Assembly (NCBI GenBank): GCA_002898555.1
Contig: BEHR01000030.1
Location: 1 to 50,465, forward strand
Source: a bacterium HR15
GTDB taxonomy: Bacteria > Armatimonadota > Fimbriimonadia > Fimbriimonadales > GBS-DC
Length of the DNA: 50,465 bases
Direction of reading: 5' to 3'
The position numbers and the translations under genes are program-made. This document shows positions 23,184 through 30,555 of the stretch, one piece after another. The notes under the pieces were generated by a model. It saw nothing but the letters and a program-made list of their open reading frames with translations, did no database searches and was not told the origin of the DNA. The first letter of the stretch is position 1. The number at the start of each line of letters is the position of its first letter.

Positions 23184-24191
23184 CTATTCTGAAGTGGCAA
23201 GCAGTGCCTGCGCAAACTTAAAACTCCCATCGGTGAGCAAGGCAACCTCACCTGCCTCGGCTAATTCGATAACCGTCATCGTAAAGGTTTGCCCCGCTAC
23301 TACAGGAACCGCTTGCAGCCCCCTGCGAGCAATAATCTGGGCGCGGGCACTGGCGCGTTCCACATCGGAGCGGTCAGCTACCCAGGAGATTTCCATAACG
23401 GCAATAATCGTCTGCTGGTCGCTCTTGCGCACACCGTAGACAAATAGGTCCGTATCATAAAGTGCATCTGCCTCTTCGGGCACGAGGGGAACATGTTGTT
23501 CCAGCATCTGCTCTATAGCGTCAGCAGTCAATACCTTGACCCCTTTAAAATATCGTCCAAAGATTGCCGGCGCTCGACGGTAATAAAACTCTTCTAAGGA
23601 GCGTCCTTTTAGCAAGCTCAGATCGTCCTTGATCGCCTTCAGCTCAGTTTTGATGTCGTCGATCTCACGCCAGACGCGCCCGAACTGTTCCGTAAATTCC
23701 GCATGCATCTCGGCGATCCGCTCTTCAATGCGTTGCATCCGTTCTTCGTGCGCTTTGGCGATAGCATACATCTCTTGACGCAAGGCTTCGATGCGCTCAA
23801 AGACCTCCTGACGCAAGGCTTCGATGCGCTCAAAGACCTCCTGACGCAAGGCTTCGATGCGTGCAAAGACCTCCTGACGCAAGGCTTCGATGCGTGCAAA
23901 GACCTCCTGGCGCAGGGCTTCGAAACGCTCCAGCATCTCTTGGCGCAAAGCTTCGATGCGCTCCAGCATCTCCTTGCGCAGATTAGCGATTTGCTGCTCC
24001 AGATCGGCACGTTGTAGGGCAATCTGTCGCTCCAAGCGTGCCATCTGTTCCTGATGCTCCTGACGAAAGGCGAGCATCTGCGCGGGTAGCTCCAGCACGG
24101 CAGGAGGCAACAGTGCGGCAAGAAGCGCGTCGCGCCATTCTGGATGCTCCCTGATTGCCTGAATAAGTTCGTTTAGATCTTCGAACTTCAT
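23184..24191 (-). CDS. Coiled-coil protein with C-terminal nuclease-like domain (DUF3782-like)
   Basis: This 335-residue protein starts MKFEDLNELIQAIREHPEW. Residues 50-180 are a long coiled coil made of 11-residue units of the type ERIEALRQEVF. The C-terminal 130 residues (RSLEEFYYRRAPAIFG, DLFVYGVRKSDQQTIIAVMEISW) resemble the PD-(D/E)xK-like domain of DUF3782 proteins, which are common in filamentous and thermophilic bacteria and have unclear function. A catalytic D-ExK set is only partly visible. ATG 24191 lies 9 bp after a GGGTACAAT box, which suggests a leaderless transcript; the open frame to 24287 would cross pyrK. The gene is divergent from pyrK. Confidence 0.7.
   Translation of the reverse strand: MKFEDLNELIQAIREHPEWRDALLAALLPPAVLELPAQMLAFRQEHQEQMARLERQIALQRADLEQQIANLRKEMLERIEALRQEMLERFEALRQEVFARIEALRQEVFARIEALRQEVFERIEALRQEVFERIEALRQEMYAIAKAHEERMQRIEERIAEMHAEFTEQFGRVWREIDDIKTELKAIKDDLSLLKGRSLEEFYYRRAPAIFGRYFKGVKVLTADAIEQMLEQHVPLVPEEADALYDTDLFVYGVRKSDQQTIIAVMEISWVADRSDVERASARAQIIARRGLQAVPVVAGQTFTMTVIELAEAGEVALLTDGSFKFAQALLATSE
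23778..23975 (-). repeat. Six tandem 33-bp coding repeats
   Basis: Six 33-bp units lie end to end at 23778, 23811, 23844, 23877, 23910 and 23943. The first four differ only at the GCTC/GTGC position, while the last two have diverged. Each codes for one hendecad of the coiled coil. The near-identity at DNA level implies recent unit duplication. Confidence 0.9.
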
Positions 24192-24200
24192 CCCGTTCGA

Positions 24201-24227
24201 ATTGTACCCTATCCGGGCAGGGTACAC
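24201..24227. promoter_or_regulatory. Palindromic divergent promoter of pyrK and the nuclease-like gene
   Basis: TGTACCCT (24203-24210) and AGGGTACA (24219-24226) are perfect 8-bp inverted arms around an 8-bp centre. Minus-strand TACAAT (24201-24206) lies 9 bp before the ATG at 24191. Plus-strand TACACT (24222-24227) lies 8 bp before the ATG at 24236. Both genes would thus be leaderless, and polymerase could probably occupy only one side at a time. The palindrome may alternatively be a repressor operator. Confidence 0.6.
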
Positions 24228-24235
24228 TTGGAGTG

Positions 24236-25039
24236 ATGGCACGTTGGGAACTGTTGGCAACAGTGGTGGAACACCGACGGCGTGCACCAGAGCAGTATGA
24301 GCTAATCTTGCACGCTCCTCCTATTGCTGAAGCAGCGCAGCCGGGTCAATTTGTGATGGTGCGCCCGCTGGAGACACATGCGCCATTATTGCGTCGTCCC
24401 TACAGTATTCTGCGTGCAAACCCCGACAAAGGCATTATCAGCTTGTTTTATGCGGTGCATGGTGCTTTCACGGAGTTGCTGTCGCTTAAGCAGGTCGGCT
24501 CCAGTATTCGCTTGTTAGGTCCGCTGGGCAATTGGTTTCAGCCAGTGCGAGGCGTGCAGCGGCATATCTTGGTGGCAGGCGGATTTGGTGCGCCGCCTCT
24601 CTGCTTTTTTGCGTCGCGACTTGCGTATTCGCTCAAGGCGGAAGAGCGAATTATCATTCTGGCAGGTGCTCGACGTCGCGACCTGTTGGTAGGGCTGGAT
24701 GAGTTTCGGGCGTTAGGAGCCGAGGTGCATGTCTCCACCGAGGACGGTTCCCATGGCTATACAGGGCGTGTCACCGATCTGCTCGTCCACCAGCTTGAAA
24801 ATCCCGAACCTGCTGCCGTGTATGCTTGCGGACCGAACGCTATGTTAAAGATTGTGGCAAAAATTTGTACACAGCATGCCGTGCCGTGTTTTGTATCTGT
24901 GGAGACACCGATGCCTTGTGGGGTTGGAGCGTGTTTAGGCTGTGCAGTGCGTGTCGCGCTGCCTGGTGGTAGCCAATGGTTCCGCCGCGCCTGCATGGAA
25001 GGACCTATCTTTCGGGCAGAGGAGGTCATATGGGAATGA
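24236..25039 (+). CDS. pyrK: Dihydroorotate dehydrogenase B, electron transfer subunit PyrK
   Basis: This 267-residue subunit passes electrons from dihydroorotate oxidation to NAD+. It has the FAD-binding RRPYSILRA at about residue 56, the NAD-binding VAGGFGAPPLCFF at about 115 and a 2Fe-2S motif near the end (MPCGVGACLGCAVRV, then RRACMEGPIF) with four cysteines in the expected spacing. ATG 24236 follows a -10 box by 8 bp; the GTG three bases upstream at 24233 is possible. It overlaps pyrD by four bases (ATGA) and forms the B-type enzyme with it in pyrimidine synthesis. Confidence 0.93.
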   Translation: MARWELLATVVEHRRRAPEQYELILHAPPIAEAAQPGQFVMVRPLETHAPLLRRPYSILRANPDKGIISLFYAVHGAFTELLSLKQVGSSIRLLGPLGNWFQPVRGVQRHILVAGGFGAPPLCFFASRLAYSLKAEERIIILAGARRRDLLVGLDEFRALGAEVHVSTEDGSHGYTGRVTDLLVHQLENPEPAAVYACGPNAMLKIVAKICTQHAVPCFVSVETPMPCGVGACLGCAVRVALPGGSQWFRRACMEGPIFRAEEVIWE

Positions 25040-25965
25040 ACGCGTATCCTAACCTTCAGGTTCAGCTCGGACCGCTTAGGCTGCCGAACCCGGTGTTGGC
25101 AGCATCGGGCACATTCGGCTATGGGCTGGAATATGCCGATTTGGTAAATCTTTCCCTGATGGGTGGAATCGTGGTCAAAAGTTTGACCCTGGCGCCACGC
25201 GCTGGTAACCCGCCACCGCGCGTCACGGAAACACCTGCAGGCATGCTGAACTCTATCGGCTTGCAAAATGAGGGCGTAGAGACCTTTCTCTTGGAAATAT
25301 TGCCACGCTTGCGTGAGTATGGTGTACCTATCATCGTGAGCGTGGCGGGTGAGACTGTTGAGGAGTTTTGTGCAGTTGCGGAGAAACTAACACGGGCACA
25401 AGGCATCGTTGCGCTGGAGCTGAACCTCTCCTGTCCCAATCAGATGCGAGGTGGGATGGAGTTCGGCATTGATGCGAAGCTGACGGCGACCGTCGTCCGC
25501 GCTGTGCGGTCACGATGCGAATTGCCACTTATCGCCAAACTCTCACCCAATGTGACGGATATTGTGCCGATTGCACAAGCGGCGCGGGATGCAGGGGCAG
25601 ATATTCTGAGCCTGATTAACAGCGTATTAGGGCTTGCCGTTGACGCGCAGACTCGACGCTTTAAACTGGCTACGCGCACAGGCGGTCTGACAGGGGCTGC
25701 GATTAAACCGATTGCACTTTATCATGTATGGCGCGTGCATCAAGCGTTGCCCGATGTGCCCCTGATAGGTATCGGTGGCATTATGAGCTGGGAGGATGCC
25801 GTGGAGTTTCTGCTGGTTGGCGCAAGTGCGGTACAAATCGGCACAGCGAACTTTGTTGAGCCAACGACCTGCATCGATGTGCTGCAGGGATTGGAGCGAT
25901 ATCTGGTAACGCAGGAGATTCCGAGTGTCCAATCTCTGATTGGAACGGTTCAAGATATTGCCTGA
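25036..25965 (+). CDS. pyrD: Dihydroorotate dehydrogenase B, catalytic subunit PyrD
   Basis: This 309-residue FMN enzyme oxidises dihydroorotate to orotate. Class 1 features are present: ASGTFGYGLEY near the start, NSIGLQNEGVE, and LELNLSCPNQ with the catalytic Cys of class 1 enzymes. KLSPNVTDI and a C-terminal phosphate-binding GIGGIMSWEDA also fit. Pairing with pyrK makes it class 1B. The ATG at 25036 overlaps the pyrK stop and has GGAGG 10 bp upstream; the ATG at 25030 is closer to that site and less likely. Confidence 0.94.
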   Translation: MNAYPNLQVQLGPLRLPNPVLAASGTFGYGLEYADLVNLSLMGGIVVKSLTLAPRAGNPPPRVTETPAGMLNSIGLQNEGVETFLLEILPRLREYGVPIIVSVAGETVEEFCAVAEKLTRAQGIVALELNLSCPNQMRGGMEFGIDAKLTATVVRAVRSRCELPLIAKLSPNVTDIVPIAQAARDAGADILSLINSVLGLAVDAQTRRFKLATRTGGLTGAAIKPIALYHVWRVHQALPDVPLIGIGGIMSWEDAVEFLLVGASAVQIGTANFVEPTTCIDVLQGLERYLVTQEIPSVQSLIGTVQDIA

Positions 25966-25996
25966 AACCTATACTTATTTTCTACACTGGGGTTGC

Positions 25997-27181
25997 TCAT
26001 GCTTCAAGAGCGCGCTCCAGCGATTGAAGCAGACGTAGGGCGTCGCTCTCGGTCAGGGATGGTTGCTGAAGGGCATGGTGGATATCGCGCAGGGCGCGGT
26101 AGAGTGCTGAATCGGGCGACAATGCCTCCAGGACCTGGAGAAGGGTTGCACCGGCGGGCAGCCCCAGCCGCTTGCACAGTCGCCGCCGTATATCCTCTAT
26201 CACAATCTCCAATGCAGGCTGGGCAGCATGTGCGCTGGCATAGAATCCTGCCAGTGCATCTATATATTCGCCCAGTGTGGGCGTGCGTGGGCGAGCTGGG
26301 CGGGGCAGACCAAACCGGCGCCCCACGCTGTACATCACCAGCACCGTTAGCACCATTAGATGTGCAAAGGCGACCTTCAAGGCAACAGGAGCATAGTCCC
26401 AGAAACCTTGACGCCGTGCTTCATACGCCAAATCGCCTTGACCCGCATCGTCGAAATAGATAACACCCCCATTGGGCAGTCGCCAGCGGGTGAAAGCAAG
26501 GATGAAAGCCCCGTTATCACCCTTTTGTAGATGTGCGTTTGTCAACCAGTCACGGTCAGCACATTCTAAAATGATGCCTTCACCTCGATAGTGAAGGGCA
26601 GCCGCTACACCACGCGCATCGCCCATCAGCGGCACCCAGCGTGTATCATGGGGCTTCAGGCGTGTACCTCGTTCACCCATTTCCAGAGTGGAAATGCCCT
26701 CCATCCAGCGTGGAATGAGCAAGGGACTGGCTCTGAAGCGGGTAGAGGCGGTCATTTGGAAGGGCGGGGCAGGGGGGTCAAAATTGGGCTGCAGGGGAGG
26801 CTCCAAACGCCCATCGTTGCCCAGCACCACCAGCACACCACCCGATTCCACCCAGCGCTGCAACGCTTGCAGGTCCTCATCGCCCCAGTAATCGCGTAGG
26901 TTGAACAGCACCACGATAGAGGCAGGGAAAAGCACCAGCATGTCGGCATCGGACGGTATATGCCGAAATGGACGCCGCAGCGAGCGCACCTGATAACCGT
27001 TGCGCTGGAACAGCTTCGCCAGACCTCTGGCTCCGTTTGGATGGCGACTGTAGCTTAGCGGATAGGGTAAGGCACTGGGGTCCTCCAAACCTCGAACCAT
27101 TTGCATGGCATACCAGATTAACCCCGCCAAGCCCAGCAACAATATGGTGAGGGTCAATCGCTCACGCCACTCTCTGCGCAT
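25997..27181 (-). CDS. DUF4350-domain membrane protein
   Basis: This 394-residue protein has one N-terminal membrane helix (LTILLLGLAGLIWYAM). An extracytoplasmic region follows with the DUF4350 signature (PNGARGLAKLFQRNGYQV, then DADMLVLFPA), and a second helix near residue 275 (KVAFAHLMVLTVLVMYSVGR) is followed by a helical cytoplasmic tail. DUF4350 genes commonly cluster with DUF4129, MoxR ATPase and DUF58 genes, in a system of unknown role that may concern envelope protein handling. Here the DUF4129 gene is present directly upstream and overlaps by 20 bp. No MoxR or DUF58 gene is in the window. It is the last gene of this minus-strand set. Confidence 0.75.
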   Translation of the reverse strand: MRREWRERLTLTILLLGLAGLIWYAMQMVRGLEDPSALPYPLSYSRHPNGARGLAKLFQRNGYQVRSLRRPFRHIPSDADMLVLFPASIVVLFNLRDYWGDEDLQALQRWVESGGVLVVLGNDGRLEPPLQPNFDPPAPPFQMTASTRFRASPLLIPRWMEGISTLEMGERGTRLKPHDTRWVPLMGDARGVAAALHYRGEGIILECADRDWLTNAHLQKGDNGAFILAFTRWRLPNGGVIYFDDAGQGDLAYEARRQGFWDYAPVALKVAFAHLMVLTVLVMYSVGRRFGLPRPARPRTPTLGEYIDALAGFYASAHAAQPALEIVIEDIRRRLCKRLGLPAGATLLQVLEALSPDSALYRALRDIHHALQQPSLTESDALRLLQSLERALEA

Positions 27182-28175
27182 CCGTTCGCACCATCCCTCT
27201 CAGCGTTTCGAAAGCCTGTTCAAATCGCTGGGCGTCTTCCAGTGTGGTAGGTTCATTGCCGTACCAGAGGTAGTCAAAGCGCAAGGTCAATGGCTGCAAG
27301 AGATGATAAGCCCGTTCACGAGTGGTCGGGTCGGGCAGGGTGGGGGAACGCAGGCTCATTAGATGTTCCCAGTTGGTGCGTGCAGGGTCATAATCCAGCA
27401 ACCGTGCCTCGTGGAGTAATCGCAGCAAGCCCAAATAGAAAGCGCGCACAGCAGCGCGTGAATCGCCTTGTGCCAGTAGTTGGTGCGCCAATGCACGCCA
27501 CTCCGCAGATGAAAGCAAACGAGCGTCCATCATCTGATCAGCGTCAAGCACTGTGGGCACGCGCCGCCCACGCCGCCACTCCAGCCGACCCATCAGATAA
27601 GATGCCCCAAACGCAATCACCAGCACCAGCATCGCGATGATAACCCATTGCACAAATACACCCCAGCTACCCGCGCCTGTGCCACCTAAACCACCAAGCA
27701 AGCGTGCCAGCGAGCGCAACAACGCCTCAAACACCTTGCCAATCGCTTCGCCAACACGCTCAATCAGCGGCTTGGGGGGAGGCTGCATGTCAGGTTCCGC
27801 AAAGATTGCGTTCAGCTGCGCACGCACCTTGTCGGGAGCAGGAGAGGCAAACTCACTTGACAGGGTGGCACGGTAACTTGCTATCTCGTGCAGCGCATTC
27901 TGCAGGGCGTTTGGGCTGCTGCTGATGCACGCACGATTTAACGCTTGATCCAACGGTTCACGCGCCTTCGCGGGCAGTGAACTGACCATGCGCTGCGCCT
28001 GCTCGATTAGCTTCTGCCGAGCGATGCCTTGCGCTACCTGAGCGCGTTTGAGCAGTTGCTCCGCCCGCGCCAGAGTTTCGTCCGCTGCTTCTTGCGACCA
28101 ACCTACCAGGCACAACAGCAAGCCTATCAGCAAAACGCACCGTTTTGTAGTCCATGACACAACCTTTAACCTCAT
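27162..28175 (-). CDS. DUF4129-domain membrane protein
   Basis: This 337-residue protein has a signal peptide or N-terminal anchor (CVLLIGLLLCLVGWSQEAADE), a helical periplasmic segment and a membrane helix near residue 190 (WVIIAMLVLVIAFGASYLMG). The C-terminal DUF4129 domain reads LSSAEWRALAHQLLAQGDSR, then LLHEARLLDYDPARTNWEHL. The Asn-Trp-Glu and following arrangement match the family. DUF4129 domains are often fused to or encoded beside transglutaminase-like proteins. GGAGGG lies 8 bp before the ATG, within the end of the upstream gene. Confidence 0.75.
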   Translation of the reverse strand: MRLKVVSWTTKRCVLLIGLLLCLVGWSQEAADETLARAEQLLKRAQVAQGIARQKLIEQAQRMVSSLPAKAREPLDQALNRACISSSPNALQNALHEIASYRATLSSEFASPAPDKVRAQLNAIFAEPDMQPPPKPLIERVGEAIGKVFEALLRSLARLLGGLGGTGAGSWGVFVQWVIIAMLVLVIAFGASYLMGRLEWRRGRRVPTVLDADQMMDARLLSSAEWRALAHQLLAQGDSRAAVRAFYLGLLRLLHEARLLDYDPARTNWEHLMSLRSPTLPDPTTRERAYHLLQPLTLRFDYLWYGNEPTTLEDAQRFEQAFETLRGMVRTDAQRVA

Positions 28176-28179
28176 TCAG

Positions 28180-29223
28180 TTATCCCTCCATCTGAGTCAG
28201 TGCCTGTTCGATATCCAATCCCTCAATCCGGTAACGCAGGTCATAATAGAGCAGAAAGCTTGTTAAATACATCATCGGCATCAATAATGCAAATCCCACA
28301 TAAGTTATTAGATTATAGGATTGATTAAGCGTTGCGCTCCAGCGCATGAAAAACGCATCTAAATCAAAGTAAGTATGGATGATTAACACCGCAATAGCAA
28401 CAACCATAATAAGCAGCATATACGCAGCCAAATAGACCACGGTCTGAAAACCAATGAACGCGAGGTAGCTCAGCACAGCGTGCCGATAGTTTTTGCCCAC
28501 CAGTTGAAATGCACGATTGAAGGCAGTCAGCGCATCCGTGTTCGGTTCCAGTACCACAATCTGGGGGAGAATGATGAACCAGACCGTTGCCATCGCGATG
28601 GCGACAACCCACAGGATGCTAAGCAGCAGCGCGCCTATCAGTCCAATGATCACGCTGAAAGCACCGCCTGCTGTCCCTGCAGTCACCCCTATCGTGGCGA
28701 GAAGCAAAAACAATAGCGCAAAAAAGAAAATCCCTATCACCAAATTGATACCTCCAAGCACGATAAATGCTAATAACTGATTAGCAATGAGATGCCAGAA
28801 ACGGGTTTTGAGCCGTTCCCAGACGGAACGAAGGGTGACGGGCTCGTTCTGCAAGCGCATGTGTGCAATGAGCGAAATGATTGCGGCATGCAGTGCAGGC
28901 GCCACAAAAAAATAGGGGTAGGCAAGGCACACCGATGCAAGGTATATCAAGTCTGCTGGGGCAAAGGGTTGGGGCGTGCGTGCGGTGGCATTCAGCGCCA
29001 CGATGATAATCAGCGTGATTAGAACCAGAATAATCAATGGGGCATAAAGCAGAATCGACGCCTTTGCCATTACGGAAAAGTTCTCCCGAAAGAAAGCAAC
29101 AGCGTCATCCATCATCTCGAAAGGCGACATCGGGCGCGTGAGCCAATAGAAGCGTGAGTGCGTCAGCCCCGCCTCACTTGCCACGCGCCAGTCACCAGCC
29201 ACCGATTCAGGCCCCTTTTCCAT
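28180..29223 (-). CDS. Polytopic membrane protein, GPDP membrane-domain-like
   Basis: This 347-residue protein has about six membrane helices and the pattern of the glycerophosphodiester phosphodiesterase membrane domain family: SPFEMMDDAVAFFRENFSVM at the N-terminal side and VLEPNTDALTAFNRAFQLVG near residue 240. No phosphodiesterase catalytic domain is attached, so it is a membrane domain alone. It directly precedes the DUF4129 gene, with 4 bp between, and often travels with that cluster. The ATG at 29223 is used; the Met at MSPFEMM (about residue 32) is an alternative start. Confidence 0.65.
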   Translation of the reverse strand: MEKGPESVAGDWRVASEAGLTHSRFYWLTRPMSPFEMMDDAVAFFRENFSVMAKASILLYAPLIILVLITLIIIVALNATARTPQPFAPADLIYLASVCLAYPYFFVAPALHAAIISLIAHMRLQNEPVTLRSVWERLKTRFWHLIANQLLAFIVLGGINLVIGIFFFALLFLLLATIGVTAGTAGGAFSVIIGLIGALLLSILWVVAIAMATVWFIILPQIVVLEPNTDALTAFNRAFQLVGKNYRHAVLSYLAFIGFQTVVYLAAYMLLIMVVAIAVLIIHTYFDLDAFFMRWSATLNQSYNLITYVGFALLMPMMYLTSFLLYYDLRYRIEGLDIEQALTQMEG

Positions 29224-29261
29224 CACTTGGTGTGTTCGATTCGGAAAAAGCGACGATGTTC

Positions 29262-29909
29262 CTACATCAATCCTGCCACCTGGGCTTGGAGAAACGCCAG
29301 CTGTTGGTCAGTGGAGGGTAGGGCAAGGATTTGTTCGGCAGGGATGGGAGCACCAAATCGCACAGTAATGACACTAAATGCAGGTCGTGGGAAAAGTTTG
29401 CCGTAGGGGATCAGCTTTTGGGTGCCGGTAATGCCTACGGGGATCACAGGGGCATGGGTCTGGCGCAGGATAAGCAGCACACCGGGTAAGAAAGGTAATA
29501 GCTTGCCCGTTTCGCTGCATTCGCCTTCGGGAAAGATGCCGAGCGCCTCACCGTGGCGTACCGTCTCGATAGCTGCCGTCAGCGCGGCGCGGTCGGCGGA
29601 TCGTTGACGCACAGGGATGGCACGCGCCAGACGCATAATACCCCCAATCAGGGGCAGCTCAAACACATCGGCACGCCCCATAAAGCAGATATGGCGCGGT
29701 GAGGCATACCAAAGAACGACGGGATCGACGATGGAGATGTGATTGGCAATCACGATCAGACCGTCGCGTTTCGGCACATGCTCGCGCCCGATAATGCGCA
29801 GCCAGCAAAAGAGCGGGAATCTCAACGCGATGCCAAAGAAAAGTTTACAGAATACGAAGGCGGGCGGAAACAGCAGCCGGTGCAGCAGCGGGATTTGTTG
29901 GCGTCGCAT
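29262..29909 (-). CDS. plsC: 1-acyl-sn-glycerol-3-phosphate acyltransferase
   Basis: This 215-residue protein should add the second acyl chain in phospholipid synthesis, converting lysophosphatidate to phosphatidate. Motif I is NHISIVDP (NHx4D), motif III is FPEGECS and motif IV is APVIPVGITG. A hydrophobic N-terminal segment (FVFCKLFFGIALRFPLFCWL) would anchor it to the membrane. It lies 23 bp after the bifunctional-nuclease-family gene. Acyltransferases of this size can have other acceptors, so the exact substrate is inferred. Confidence 0.88.
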   Translation of the reverse strand: MRRQQIPLLHRLLFPPAFVFCKLFFGIALRFPLFCWLRIIGREHVPKRDGLIVIANHISIVDPVVLWYASPRHICFMGRADVFELPLIGGIMRLARAIPVRQRSADRAALTAAIETVRHGEALGIFPEGECSETGKLLPFLPGVLLILRQTHAPVIPVGITGTQKLIPYGKLFPRPAFSVITVRFGAPIPAEQILALPSTDQQLAFLQAQVAGLM

Positions 29910-29932
29910 AGAGTCCGATAAGAAGGATTATG

Positions 29933-30541
29933 TTAACTATAATCCTCACTTACACCCGCCGCTTCCAGCACCGCCTCCGTCATATAGATCGGCGCGTTGA
30001 AGCGTATCGCCATCGCGATGGCATCGCTGGGGCGCGCGTCGATTTCGATTTCCTCTTCGTCTTCCAGGTTTTTGCGTACCGTCAGAAAGATTTTCGCGTA
30101 GAAAGTTTCGCGCCAGAGGTCATCGATCACGACACGATCCACCCGTACGCCCAGCCGATCCAAGATGTTGCGCATCAGGTCATGTGTCAGCGGTCGCTGA
30201 GGTACGGTGCCGCTCAGCGCGAGCGCAATCGAATAGGCTTCGAACTGCCCGATTAGGATTGGCACGCGCCGCCCATAATTATCCCGCAGTTCGACCAGCG
30301 TATAGCGTGGCTGACCTGGTTCCTGCCGCTCATATACGCCTGTGACGCGCACTTCCAGCTCGCGCCCCCGATCATAAGCAGGAGGTTCGTCCAGCTCGTC
30401 CTCGAAGCCGGGCATATCGCCCAGCAACCGACGCAGCTCCTCCTCAATCTCGGCAGATTCCTCTTCCTCCTCCTCGAAGAACCCTTCTGGCTCCTCTTCT
30501 GGGTCTTCGTCGTAGCGTCGGCGGCGTTCGTCGTCCCGCAT
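29933..30541 (-). CDS. Bifunctional nuclease (BFN/DUF151) family protein
   Basis: Residues 1-50 of this 202-residue protein are strongly acidic (EEEPEGF, EEEEEESAEIEEEL), and the BFN domain follows. Family text includes YGRRVPILIGQFEAYSIALA and EIDARPSDAIAMAIRFNAPI. Some members have been reported to have DNase/RNase activity, but bacterial roles are not settled. The acidic N-terminal extension is unusual for the family and could bind a basic partner. AGGCAATTACC with GGAGG precedes the ATG. It lies 14 bp after rho and before plsC, and probably shares the rho promoter. Confidence 0.88.
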   Translation of the reverse strand: MRDDERRRRYDEDPEEEPEGFFEEEEEESAEIEEELRRLLGDMPGFEDELDEPPAYDRGRELEVRVTGVYERQEPGQPRYTLVELRDNYGRRVPILIGQFEAYSIALALSGTVPQRPLTHDLMRNILDRLGVRVDRVVIDDLWRETFYAKIFLTVRKNLEDEEEIEIDARPSDAIAMAIRFNAPIYMTEAVLEAAGVSEDYS

Positions 30542-30555
30542 GGTAATTGCCTCCT

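Noticed and set aside
23170-23184. Small palindrome GCACAGG/CCTGTGC as terminator of the coiled-coil gene
   Set aside because: It overlaps the stop codon, has a one-base centre and no T-run, so it is not a credible terminator.
23778-23975. 33-bp repeats as a CRISPR array
   Set aside because: The units abut with no spacers and are in frame inside a coiled-coil gene.
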